Below are positions 1 through 5,164 of a DNA stretch of 6,927 bases, in pieces (within the stretch, counting starts at the first letter, position 1; each line of letters begins with the position of its first letter). The notes beneath the pieces were generated by a model that searched no databases, was not told where the DNA came from, and saw nothing but the letters and a program-made list of their open reading frames with translations. The stretch lies in contig JBAZOJ010000199.1 in NCBI GenBank assembly GCA_041648755.1, forward strand, positions 1-6,927, in the 5' to 3' direction. The position numbers and the translations under genes were made by a program. The stretch comes from JBAZOJ01 sp041648755. GTDB lineage: Bacteria; Planctomycetota; B143-G9.

Positions 1-393
1 AAAGTCCCGATCATCAGGGTCGAGAAGAACCGGCTGCTGACCGTGCTGGTCAACCTCATCAAGAACTCGATAAACGCCATTGACTCTTCGGGCGGTCCGA
101 AAAAGGACATCGAGATAGGAACGGCCTTTGATGCTAATGCCAGAATGGTGACCATCAGCGTATCGGATACCGGCACGGGCATGACCGAGGATGTTATGAA
201 GCAGTTGTTCTCTTTCGGATTCTCGACACGCAAGGGGAAAGGCGGTTCGGGGTTCGGGCTCCACTCATCGGCAAATCTCGCCAAGGCCATGGGCGGAGAC
301 TTAACAGCGCATTCCGAAGGACTCGGGAAAGGAGCGAGATTTACAATCGTTCTGCCGTTCGAGCCTCCCGTGGGGGAAGTAGAGGAAGGTTAA
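1..393 (+). CDS. Sensor histidine kinase, C-terminal HATPase domain (5' end outside window)
   Basis: This is the last 130 residues of a histidine kinase whose frame is open from base 1, so the gene starts upstream. Only the ATP-binding (HATPase_c) domain is present. The N box reads NLIKNSINAI (residues 18-27), with N22 the expected Mg-ATP-coordinating Asn. The G1 box is DTGTGM (56-61), the F box LFSFGFST (69-76), and the G2 glycine-rich lid GSGFGLH (82-88), followed by the usual MGGDL and GKGARFTIVLPF strands. All nucleotide-binding motifs look intact. The protein would autophosphorylate a His in the missing DHp domain and pass the phosphate to a response regulator, neither of which is visible. 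The G2 form xGFGLHSSAN...MGG is, from memory, common in PAS-containing kinases of deltaproteobacteria and related groups. The short tail after the domain (EPPVGEVEEG) is acidic. The stop lies 2 bp from the stop of the convergent channel gene. The family assignment is firm; the signal sensed cannot be told from here. Confidence 0.95.
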   Translation, partial: KVPIIRVEKNRLLTVLVNLIKNSINAIDSSGGPKKDIEIGTAFDANARMVTISVSDTGTGMTEDVMKQLFSFGFSTRKGKGGSGFGLHSSANLAKAMGGDLTAHSEGLGKGARFTIVLPFEPPVGEVEEG

Positions 394-395
394 CC

Positions 396-1571
396 TCAGC
401 CCTTTGCCTCCTGGCCCGTGCCCTTTGCCTCCCTGAATAGCGCGCCCATCCTCGCCAGAGCTTTGTCGTCCATATTGATTGTCTGCGTTGGGAAGGCGAA
501 CTGAAGGCCGAGAGAATCAACAAGCTTCATTATTTCGAGAAACACGGACTGTCTGACTTCCAGGTACTTAGCCAATTCCGTCGATTCAATGTAGAAGGCG
601 ACCATGATGTCCAGGCTTGAGGCACCGAAGCCTGTAAACCAGACCTGGCAGTAGTCCTTGTTTGTGTTGGCGTTGTTGCGGACGATCTTCTTCACGCCCT
701 CGATGAGAGCCTCGATCTTGTCGGGTGACGCATCGTAGGTTACCCCGAGGGTGGTCAGGACGCGTTGCAAAGGCCGTGCGCTCATGTTTTCGATGGTCAT
801 ATTCATGACCTGGTTGTTCGGTATGTGAACCAATGACTTGTCAAAGGTGCGGATTCGGGTCGCCCGAAGACCGATTTCCTCAACGTTGCCTTCAGAGGTT
901 CCGATTATTACCCAATCGCCAACGGAGAATGGCCTGTCAAAGCTCAGGACGATTGCGCCGAACACATTGGCCAGAGCATCCCGGGCTGCGAAAGCTGCGC
1001 CTGCTCCTATCACGGCAAATGAAGCGACGATTACGCCGACATTCTGCCCGAGCAGGTGCATCGTATAGACGCCTGCGATGAATACGACGAGGATTTTCAG
1101 GAATTTGCGCGTTGTGAGGATGATCGTTGCGTCGACAGTTTTGTTGGTCTGGGAAATCTCGAAGAGATAGTCGCAGAATCTGTGGATCAGGCGCCAGACG
1201 AAAAACGCCGCGATCCATGTGTAGATTATCCCGAATACGTTGGCGACGTTCGTTGAGAACAAATCGAGCCTGTCAGGCGCGATGATGGCTTCCCAGGGGA
1301 AAAAGAGGAAGTTGATGTGAAGGGCAAGTACCACGGTCACAATCTGCAGGGGTTGCTCAAGCGCTTCGATCAGGTAGTCATCGAGCTTGGTCTCGGTCTT
1401 GGAGACGAGTCTCTTGAGAACGCGCTCCACGAAATTCGAGACTACCCTTCGAAGAAAGAACGCCAGGACGATGGAGGAAACGATGATGACGATGCGCGAC
1501 AATTCGATGTCGAGCAAGGTTTTGTCAAGGAAATCCGCTATTGGGGCGAGAAAACCATACACCGAATCCAT
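396..1571 (-). CDS. MscS-family mechanosensitive ion channel
   Basis: A 391-residue inner-membrane small-conductance mechanosensitive channel that would open under membrane tension to release solutes after hypo-osmotic shock. About five hydrophobic segments are visible (roughly residues 25-42, 74-93, 109-129, 155-174, and the pore helix 178-210). The pore helix has the small-residue MscS pattern AVIGAGAAFAARDALANVF, and the beta domain begins at FDRPFSVGDWV (211-221), with IPNNQVMN (250-257) and a C-terminal ferredoxin-like domain ending QFAFPTQT (357-364). The helix count resembles the YnaI/YbdG branch more than three-helix MscS. I chose ATG at 1571 over an in-frame TTG at 1616. GGAGG (1576-1580) sits 4 nt before the ATG, a sigma70-like -10 at 1589-1594 lies between the two codons, and the TTG overlaps the -35. 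The C-terminal tail AKGTGQEAKG is polar and probably flexible. The gene is divergent from the FHA gene and convergent with the histidine kinase. The family call is strong; the subfamily is tentative. Confidence 0.94.
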   Translation of the reverse strand: MDSVYGFLAPIADFLDKTLLDIELSRIVIIVSSIVLAFFLRRVVSNFVERVLKRLVSKTETKLDDYLIEALEQPLQIVTVVLALHINFLFFPWEAIIAPDRLDLFSTNVANVFGIIYTWIAAFFVWRLIHRFCDYLFEISQTNKTVDATIILTTRKFLKILVVFIAGVYTMHLLGQNVGVIVASFAVIGAGAAFAARDALANVFGAIVLSFDRPFSVGDWVIIGTSEGNVEEIGLRATRIRTFDKSLVHIPNNQVMNMTIENMSARPLQRVLTTLGVTYDASPDKIEALIEGVKKIVRNNANTNKDYCQVWFTGFGASSLDIMVAFYIESTELAKYLEVRQSVFLEIMKLVDSLGLQFAFPTQTINMDDKALARMGALFREAKGTGQEAKG

Positions 1572-1575
1572 TGAG

Positions 1576-1580
1576 CCTCC
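1576..1580 (-). promoter_or_regulatory. Shine-Dalgarno site that sets the channel start
   Basis: On the minus strand GGAGG is followed by CTCA and then ATG (1571-1569). The upstream alternative TTG (1616-1614) has no comparable purine tract in front of it, so this site decides the start in favour of 1571. Confidence 0.7.
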
Positions 1581-1588
1581 AGCAGGAG

Positions 1589-1616
1589 ATTCTACCTTCT
1601 TGGAGGAATTAGACAA
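1589..1616 (-). promoter_or_regulatory. Predicted sigma70-like promoter for the channel gene
   Basis: On the minus strand TTGTCT (1616-1611, 4/6 to TTGACA) and TAGAAT (1594-1589, 5/6 to TATAAT) are separated by 16 bp. Transcription would start near 1581-1583, just ahead of the GGAGG ribosome site, giving a very short leader. This is a consensus match read by eye, without experimental support. Confidence 0.5.
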
Positions 1617-1624
1617 TTCTCGAC

Positions 1625-1655
1625 TTGACTTATCGGCTCACTGTGGGAAAATACA
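1625..1655 (+). promoter_or_regulatory. Possible promoter for the FHA gene (weak)
   Basis: TTGACT (1625-1630) is a good -35 match (5/6). No good -10 follows: the best candidates are AAAATA at 1648-1653 (17-bp spacer) and AATACA at 1650-1655 (19-bp spacer). A promoter must lie in this 99-bp gap, because the channel gene is divergent, but the exact -10 is uncertain. Confidence 0.3.
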
Positions 1656-1658
1656 CAG
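1641..1658. promoter_or_regulatory. Dyad CTGTG-N8-CACAG in the divergent promoter region
   Basis: A perfect 5-bp inverted repeat with an 8-bp AT-rich spacer lies between the channel and FHA genes. TGTG-N8-CACA has the same geometry as the core of a CRP/FNR-family site (TGTGA-N6-TCACA), although the A/T at the fifth arm position is missing. It lies immediately upstream of the FHA ribosome site. The arms are short enough to arise by chance. Confidence 0.25.
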
Positions 1659-1670
1659 ACTGGAGGATTG

Positions 1671-2732
1671 ATGGTCGAGAACAAGCTGATAGGGTTAAGT
1701 TCCGGCATCGAAGGCCGGGAGTTCCCTCTTGCCGGCAGAATGACTATCGGCCGGTCCGACGACAACGCCATCGTGATCAAAGAGCCCGGAATCTCGAGGC
1801 ATCACGCAGAGTTGGTCGTTACAGGCGGGAAAATTCTCATCAAGGATCTTGGGTCTGCCAACGGCTCCAAGGTCAATGGTGAATTGGTTGTCAACCGCGA
1901 ACTGAAAAGTGGTGACCGAATCCGAATCGCCGATGTGGAATTCGTCTATATCGGTGCAGCCGAAGAGGCACCGCCCGATTTGGTGCAACCATCCGGCGAC
2001 AACGAGCAGACCGCTTTCATCGACATGTCCGCGGTCGGGATATCCAAGCCGGAAGTATCGAAATCCACCGCATATGTCGATATGTCAAAAGTCTCGGCCC
2101 CTTCCTCTCCGGACAGGACTGAATTCGTCGACATGAGCAAGATGGCGCTACTTTCTCCGGAAAAGGGCGCGCAGCAATCCGTCAACATGAGTGACGTATT
2201 CGGGAAAGCTCCCGCCCAGCCTGATGCTGGAGCGACTTCCTTCGTTGACATGAAGGAACTGATGGGGCATCAGCCTGAAAAGCCGGTAGCTCCCGCCGCG
2301 CCCGCGCTTTCGGCGGTCAATATTCCGCAATCTCAAATAGGCAAGCCTTCCCCCTATGTCCTTGTCTATAAGGTCGAGGGCAAAGAGCATCGCTATCCTG
2401 TGAAAGTCGGCATGTGTACCGTCGGCCGGGACGCTACATGCGATCTGAACATCCCGGATATCAGCGTCAGTCCGCGGCACGCGCGTTTCGTCTTCGACGG
2501 AATCAGTCTGCAAGTCGAGGACATAGGCACGGCTTCCGGAGTGTTCATCAACCTCGAAAAAGTCCTTGCACCCCGCATCGTGAGACCGGGCGATGAGGTG
2601 CTTATCGGCAGGTTCTCCATGTACTGCCGGAGAGCGGCGCTTGAGGAGTCGAGCAATGTCGCTCCCAGCGAGACCGCGCAGAAGACTGGGTTCTTCCGTC
2701 GACTGTTGCGCTTTTTCCGATTGGCGAAGTAA
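1671..2732 (+). CDS. Double-FHA-domain protein with a T-x-[FY]-[VI]-D-M repeat linker
   Basis: A 353-residue cytoplasmic protein with two forkhead-associated domains, which as a family bind phosphothreonine peptides and act in Ser/Thr-kinase signalling or secretion and cell-division scaffolds. FHA1 (about 5-95) has the canonical GRSDDNAI (27-34), SRHHAEL (42-48) and SANG (62-65). FHA2 (about 228-322) has GRD (252-254), SPRHARF (267-273) and TASGVFIN (287-294). In FHA2 the residue after the phosphate-binding Ser is Pro, and the conserved Asn before Gly is Ser, so its binding is less certain. The linker (about 100-225) carries five related motifs starting near residues 114, 133, 150, 168 and 189, and then a Pro/Ala-rich stretch. 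The tail GFFRRLLRFFRLAK (340-353) is cationic and amphipathic and may contact membrane. There is no signal peptide. ATG 1671 is preferred over TTG 1668 because GGAGG (1662-1666) is 4 nt from the ATG and only 1 nt from the TTG. The gene stands alone, divergent from the channel gene and ended by a strong terminator. The domain call is secure; the partner kinase and pathway are unknown. Confidence 0.93.
   Translation: MVENKLIGLSSGIEGREFPLAGRMTIGRSDDNAIVIKEPGISRHHAELVVTGGKILIKDLGSANGSKVNGELVVNRELKSGDRIRIADVEFVYIGAAEEAPPDLVQPSGDNEQTAFIDMSAVGISKPEVSKSTAYVDMSKVSAPSSPDRTEFVDMSKMALLSPEKGAQQSVNMSDVFGKAPAQPDAGATSFVDMKELMGHQPEKPVAPAAPALSAVNIPQSQIGKPSPYVLVYKVEGKEHRYPVKVGMCTVGRDATCDLNIPDISVSPRHARFVFDGISLQVEDIGTASGVFINLEKVLAPRIVRPGDEVLIGRFSMYCRRAALEESSNVAPSETAQKTGFFRRLLRFFRLAK
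2010..2255 (+). repeat. Degenerate peptide repeats in the FHA linker
   Basis: Five aligned copies read TAFIDMS (residues 114-120), TAYVDMS (133-139), TEFVDMS (150-156), QQSVNMS (168-174) and TSFVDMK (189-195), spaced 19, 17, 18 and 21 residues apart. Four keep the Thr, and all keep the Met. The repeat is clear at protein level and only loose at DNA level, which points to selection on the peptide and not to recent duplication. Confidence 0.85.
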
Positions 2733-2741
2733 AGAGAAAAG

Positions 2742-2778
2742 AAAAAACGGGCCGCGCTTAGCGCGGCCCGTTTTTTTT
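2742..2778. terminator. Bidirectional Rho-independent terminator
   Basis: CGGGCCGCGC (2748-2757), loop TTA, GCGCGGCCCG (2761-2770) form a perfect 10-bp, almost all-GC stem. It is flanked by A6 (2742-2747) on the left and T8 (2771-2778) on the right. It therefore ends plus-strand transcripts of the FHA gene (stop at 2732) with a U8 tract and minus-strand transcripts of the TPR gene (stop at 2788) with a U6 tract. The A/T flanks can extend the stem to 16 bp. Confidence 0.95.
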
Positions 2779-2787
2779 CTCGTGGTG

Positions 2788-4347
2788 CTACTTGGCTGAG
2801 ATAGCAACAAGTTCGAGCAGTTTGTTCCGTCTTGCCGTTAGTTCAGGGTCTTTCAGCTTGTCACACGATTGGCCCCAGAACATGACCATGCAGCCAAAGT
2901 CCTGATCGATCTGGGCCTGTGTGGTTGGCAGTGGAGAGTCAAGAGTGCGGATTTTGTGGTTTGCGACCGCGATCAACTTGCGTGCGTAGACGTATGATTC
3001 GAACATGATCTCGCAATAGCGTATGTTCTCCTTGTGATTCTCCTCGGCGAAGAAGATGAACGCGATGCTCATGGCGTAACGGAATGTGTTGGGGTCATCA
3101 GGGCGACCAAGCTCGATTGCCCGCTGCAGATCTGATTTTGCGTTGACCTTATCGACGAGCTTTATGTAGGCGATGCCGCGGCGATAGTAGAGATTAGGCT
3201 CGTCCGGATGGAGTGCGATTGCCTTTGTGTATGCCTCAATTGCTGCCGTAGTTATTGCATTGACCTTGGGTGGTGCACCCTCGGGCATTTTTCCAGCCTG
3301 GAAGACGGATCCGATGATGTCTCGTCCGGTTGAGTCGTCCAGGATCTGCCCTTTCAGGCTCCAGTAGTCAGAATTGTTGCTGTCAAGCGCAATTGCCTTG
3401 TCGATCTCGCCGTTAGCTGAAGCATACCCACTCTTGGATGCCTTGGAATAATACATGTAGGCAAGGCGGTAGTGAGGCTCGGAAGCTGTAGGATCAAGCT
3501 GGACGCACTCGTTCAGGAGCCGGACGGATTCGTCTGTAAGGCCTTCGGCATTGAGTGCGAGAGCTTTGTCGAGCTTGGCAGCGAAGAAATTGGGGTCAAT
3601 CTTCAGGGCCTGATCAAGATCGTTGAGGGCTTCCTTTGTGTTGCCGAGGTACTCGAAGAAAAGGGCTCGGGAGTAATAGGCCGCCGGTTCATTGGGCATC
3701 GCGTCGATCACTTCGATGAAGCGGCTGTTGGCGAAACGCTGCCAGCGCTCCCGGTCTTCTGGCTTGCCCTGCATTGCATTGATGCACTCGATATCTGCCA
3801 TGTACAAACGGCACCAGGAATCGCCCGGGTCTCTCTCGCTGTGCTTGCGCAGAAAGAAGTATGCGCTGTTGTAGTCGCCGTATGCGAGCGACAGCTTGCC
3901 TATCATCAGATAGGCTTTCCCCTCAACGGGGTTCACCTTGTCAGCTATGAGAAGGGCATTCGAGGCTTCCACATACTTCTCATACGGGAAGCTCCAACCG
4001 GGCTGCTGGTAGCACTTTTTGCCCCAGCGCGACTTCTCGAAGGGGCAGAGGATTTCCGCGAGCCTCATGCCCGCATCGTAGACGAAGGGGAAATCGGCCT
4101 TGATGGTCTCGGCGGGTTCATTCCCGTCAATGAGGGCGAAGGCAGCCCTGTACTCCAGGAGAGCTCCATCTGCATCTCCCTGGGCCTGCTTGTCCAGCCC
4201 CGACTGATAGTGGGCAGCGGCTTCGGACTTGACAGCATCTCGTGATGCGCCTTCATCGGCTGAGTTGCCGTTGTCGGACTTCGCGCATCCAACGAACGCG
4301 AGCATCAGAAAGGCCATTACTGCTGGCAAAAGGTGCCATTTGCGCAT
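2788..4347 (-). CDS. TPR-repeat lipoprotein
   Basis: A 519-residue predicted lipoprotein of unknown specific function. The N-terminus MRKWHLL...AFVGC is a type II signal peptide with a lipobox (FVGC) and lipidated Cys21. Residue +2 is Ala and not Asp, so by the E. coli rule it would go to the outer membrane. The mature part is helical with TPR-like units: about 44-77, 142-175, 220-253 (EPAAYYSRALFFEYLGNTKEALNDLDQ region), 254-287, 288-321 and 384-414. Several end in the classic L/I-D-P turn (KIDPN, QLDPT). TPRs are protein-interaction scaffolds. Cysteines at 101/112, 179/188 and 486/495 could pair in an oxidising periplasm, but this is not shown. Start: ATG at 4347 has GGAGGT (4355-4360) 7 nt upstream and begins exactly at the signal peptide, whereas the longer frame from GTG 4401 would put 18 polar residues ahead of it. 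The gene is divergent from the TetR operon, and no partner gene is evident. Lipoprotein and TPR calls are firm; the role is unknown. Confidence 0.92.
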   Translation of the reverse strand: MRKWHLLPAVMAFLMLAFVGCAKSDNGNSADEGASRDAVKSEAAAHYQSGLDKQAQGDADGALLEYRAAFALIDGNEPAETIKADFPFVYDAGMRLAEILCPFEKSRWGKKCYQQPGWSFPYEKYVEASNALLIADKVNPVEGKAYLMIGKLSLAYGDYNSAYFFLRKHSERDPGDSWCRLYMADIECINAMQGKPEDRERWQRFANSRFIEVIDAMPNEPAAYYSRALFFEYLGNTKEALNDLDQALKIDPNFFAAKLDKALALNAEGLTDESVRLLNECVQLDPTASEPHYRLAYMYYSKASKSGYASANGEIDKAIALDSNNSDYWSLKGQILDDSTGRDIIGSVFQAGKMPEGAPPKVNAITTAAIEAYTKAIALHPDEPNLYYRRGIAYIKLVDKVNAKSDLQRAIELGRPDDPNTFRYAMSIAFIFFAEENHKENIRYCEIMFESYVYARKLIAVANHKIRTLDSPLPTTQAQIDQDFGCMVMFWGQSCDKLKDPELTARRNKLLELVAISAK

Positions 4348-4354
4348 CGTGAGG

Positions 4355-4377
4355 ACCTCCGAGTTTTCATGAGTATA
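4355..4377 (-). promoter_or_regulatory. Extended -10 promoter and ribosome site of the TPR lipoprotein gene
   Basis: On the minus strand TGT-TATACT (4380-4372) is an extended -10 (TGn plus 5/6 to TATAAT), while the -35 region is weak. Transcription would start near 4365, followed by GGAGGT at 4360-4355 and ATG at 4347. A start here would also exclude the upstream GTG at 4401 from the message. Confidence 0.5.
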
Positions 4378-4468
4378 ACAGCAATTTGCGGTCCGCGCCA
4401 CAAAAGACGGGGACTCGCCATGCGGAAAACATCCTACAACTCATTAGAACGACAGAAAGCAAAAACGG

Positions 4469-4495
4469 TTGCACTTTGTCGAAACGTGATATGAT
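4469..4495 (+). promoter_or_regulatory. Extended -10 promoter of the tetR-efflux operon
   Basis: TGA-TATGAT (4487-4495) is an extended -10 (TGn plus 5/6 to TATAAT). TTGCAC (4469-4474, 4/6) lies 15 bp upstream, a short spacer that an extended -10 can tolerate. Transcription would begin near 4501-4503, inside the palindrome at 4492-4515. The promoter overlaps the operator, so repressor binding should exclude RNA polymerase. Confidence 0.55.
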
Positions 4496-4515
4496 GTGAA
4501 TGGACATTCACATCA
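4492..4515. promoter_or_regulatory. 24-bp palindrome, predicted TetR-family operator
   Basis: TGATGTGAATG (4492-4502), spacer GA, CATTCACATCA (4505-4515): the 11-bp arms are exact reverse complements. It overlaps the -10 hexamer and the predicted transcription start of the operon and sits just before the repressor's own start codon. Size, symmetry and position fit an autoregulatory TetR-family operator. An RNA hairpin role is unlikely, because the left arm would largely fall before the transcript start. Confidence 0.8.
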
Positions 4516-4520
4516 AGGTG
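4515..4520 (+). promoter_or_regulatory. Shine-Dalgarno site that sets the TetR start
   Basis: AAGGTG is followed by a 5-nt spacer (GGCAG) and then GTG 4526. The in-frame GTG at 4496 has no purine-rich tract before it and lies within or upstream of the predicted transcription start, so the 4526 start is preferred. Confidence 0.6.
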
Positions 4521-4525
4521 GGCAG

Positions 4526-5164
4526 GTGAGCAAAGAGAGAGTCTCCTCTAAAGTCAGGAAAAGACAGATTGCCGTGGCAGCATTTGAGCTGATATGTGCC
4601 CAGGGCATCAAGAGAATAAGCATTTCCTCTGTTGCACACAGAGTGGGCGTTGTTCCATCGGCCATTTACCGACATTTCCGCGGGAAACTCGAGTTGCTTG
4701 AGTCTGTCCTTGGGCTCATCGAAGAAAGTCTGCAAAGAAATCTCTCCGAGGCGCGCGCGACATCTTGCGAGCCCGAGGTTCAATTGCGTCACCTGCTTTT
4801 CCTGCACACCAAGCTTATCAGGGAGAACGTGGCGATTCCAAGGCTTCTGTTCTCAGATGATGTGCAGTTCGGCGACGCGAGACTGCGCAAGCGGACATAC
4901 GGAATCCTCAGGGAGTACATCGGCGGCGTAAGGAAAATACTGGACGAGGGTAAGGAGGTCGGGCGAGTACAGGCAAATGTCGATTCTGCTGCGGCTTCTC
5001 TTCTGTTCATCGGTATCTTACAGCCAGCGGCATTGATATGGCATCTATCCGAGGGCAGTTTTGACGTGACCAGGCAGATCGAAAAGGCTTGGGAGATTTA
5101 CCGTGCGCAGGTGTTCTCATTCCCCACGGGAACGAGAAAAAACGGACAGGAGGATACCAGATGA
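4526..5164 (+). CDS. TetR/AcrR-family transcriptional regulator
   Basis: A 212-residue one-component repressor, a typical length for the family. The N-terminal DNA-binding domain covers about 9-56 (KVRKRQIAVAAFELICAQG, then the helix-turn-helix ISISSVAHRVGVVPSAIYRHF at 32-51 and GKLELLESV). It ends with the diagnostic YRHF-x-x-K pattern. The C-terminal ligand and dimer domain (about 60-200) is helical, includes RLLFSDDVQFGDARLRKR (106-123), and is too variable to name a ligand. It is the first gene of an efflux operon, and its stop overlaps the adaptor start (ATGA, 5161-5164), so the two are translationally coupled. The 24-bp palindrome immediately upstream is the probable operator, implying negative autoregulation that is relieved by a pump substrate. 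The arrangement matches E. coli CecR (YbiH), which stands before ybhGFSR, but orthology is inferred from context. Start GTG 4526 follows the AAGGTG site. A GTG at 4496 would add 10 residues. Confidence 0.93.
   Translation: MSKERVSSKVRKRQIAVAAFELICAQGIKRISISSVAHRVGVVPSAIYRHFRGKLELLESVLGLIEESLQRNLSEARATSCEPEVQLRHLLFLHTKLIRENVAIPRLLFSDDVQFGDARLRKRTYGILREYIGGVRKILDEGKEVGRVQANVDSAAASLLFIGILQPAALIWHLSEGSFDVTRQIEKAWEIYRAQVFSFPTGTRKNGQEDTR

Noticed and set aside
387..396. Palindrome AGGTTAACCT at the convergent stops of the kinase and channel genes
   Set aside because: Only 5-bp AT-containing arms with no loop and no T tract; it cannot serve as an intrinsic terminator and probably arises from two stop codons meeting.
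398..440. Short direct repeat ccctttgcctcc at the end of the channel gene
   Set aside because: It encodes the repeated EAKG tail of the channel protein; two short copies are not enough to suggest a mobile or regulatory element.
1572..1616. Upstream TTG start for the channel, adding 15 residues
   Set aside because: TTG coincides with the predicted -35 hexamer and lacks a ribosome site, whereas ATG 1571 has GGAGG.
2148..2810. 220-codon minus-strand frame over the FHA gene and the terminator
   Set aside because: It reads through the strong hairpin terminator and overlaps both convergent genes; the product is Arg/Ser-rich with no family resemblance.
3472..4245. 257-codon open frame on the plus strand, antisense to the TPR lipoprotein gene
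   Set aside because: It lies wholly inside a well-supported gene on the other strand, its translation has no recognisable domain, and it has no clear ribosome site. It is a codon-bias shadow.
4348..4401. Upstream GTG start for the TPR lipoprotein
   Set aside because: It would put 18 polar residues before a textbook signal peptide; ATG 4347 has GGAGGT at ideal spacing.
5089..5160. Upstream GTG start for the adaptor
   Set aside because: The extra 24 residues overlap the tetR gene and precede the anchor with polar sequence; AGGAGG sits before ATG 5161.
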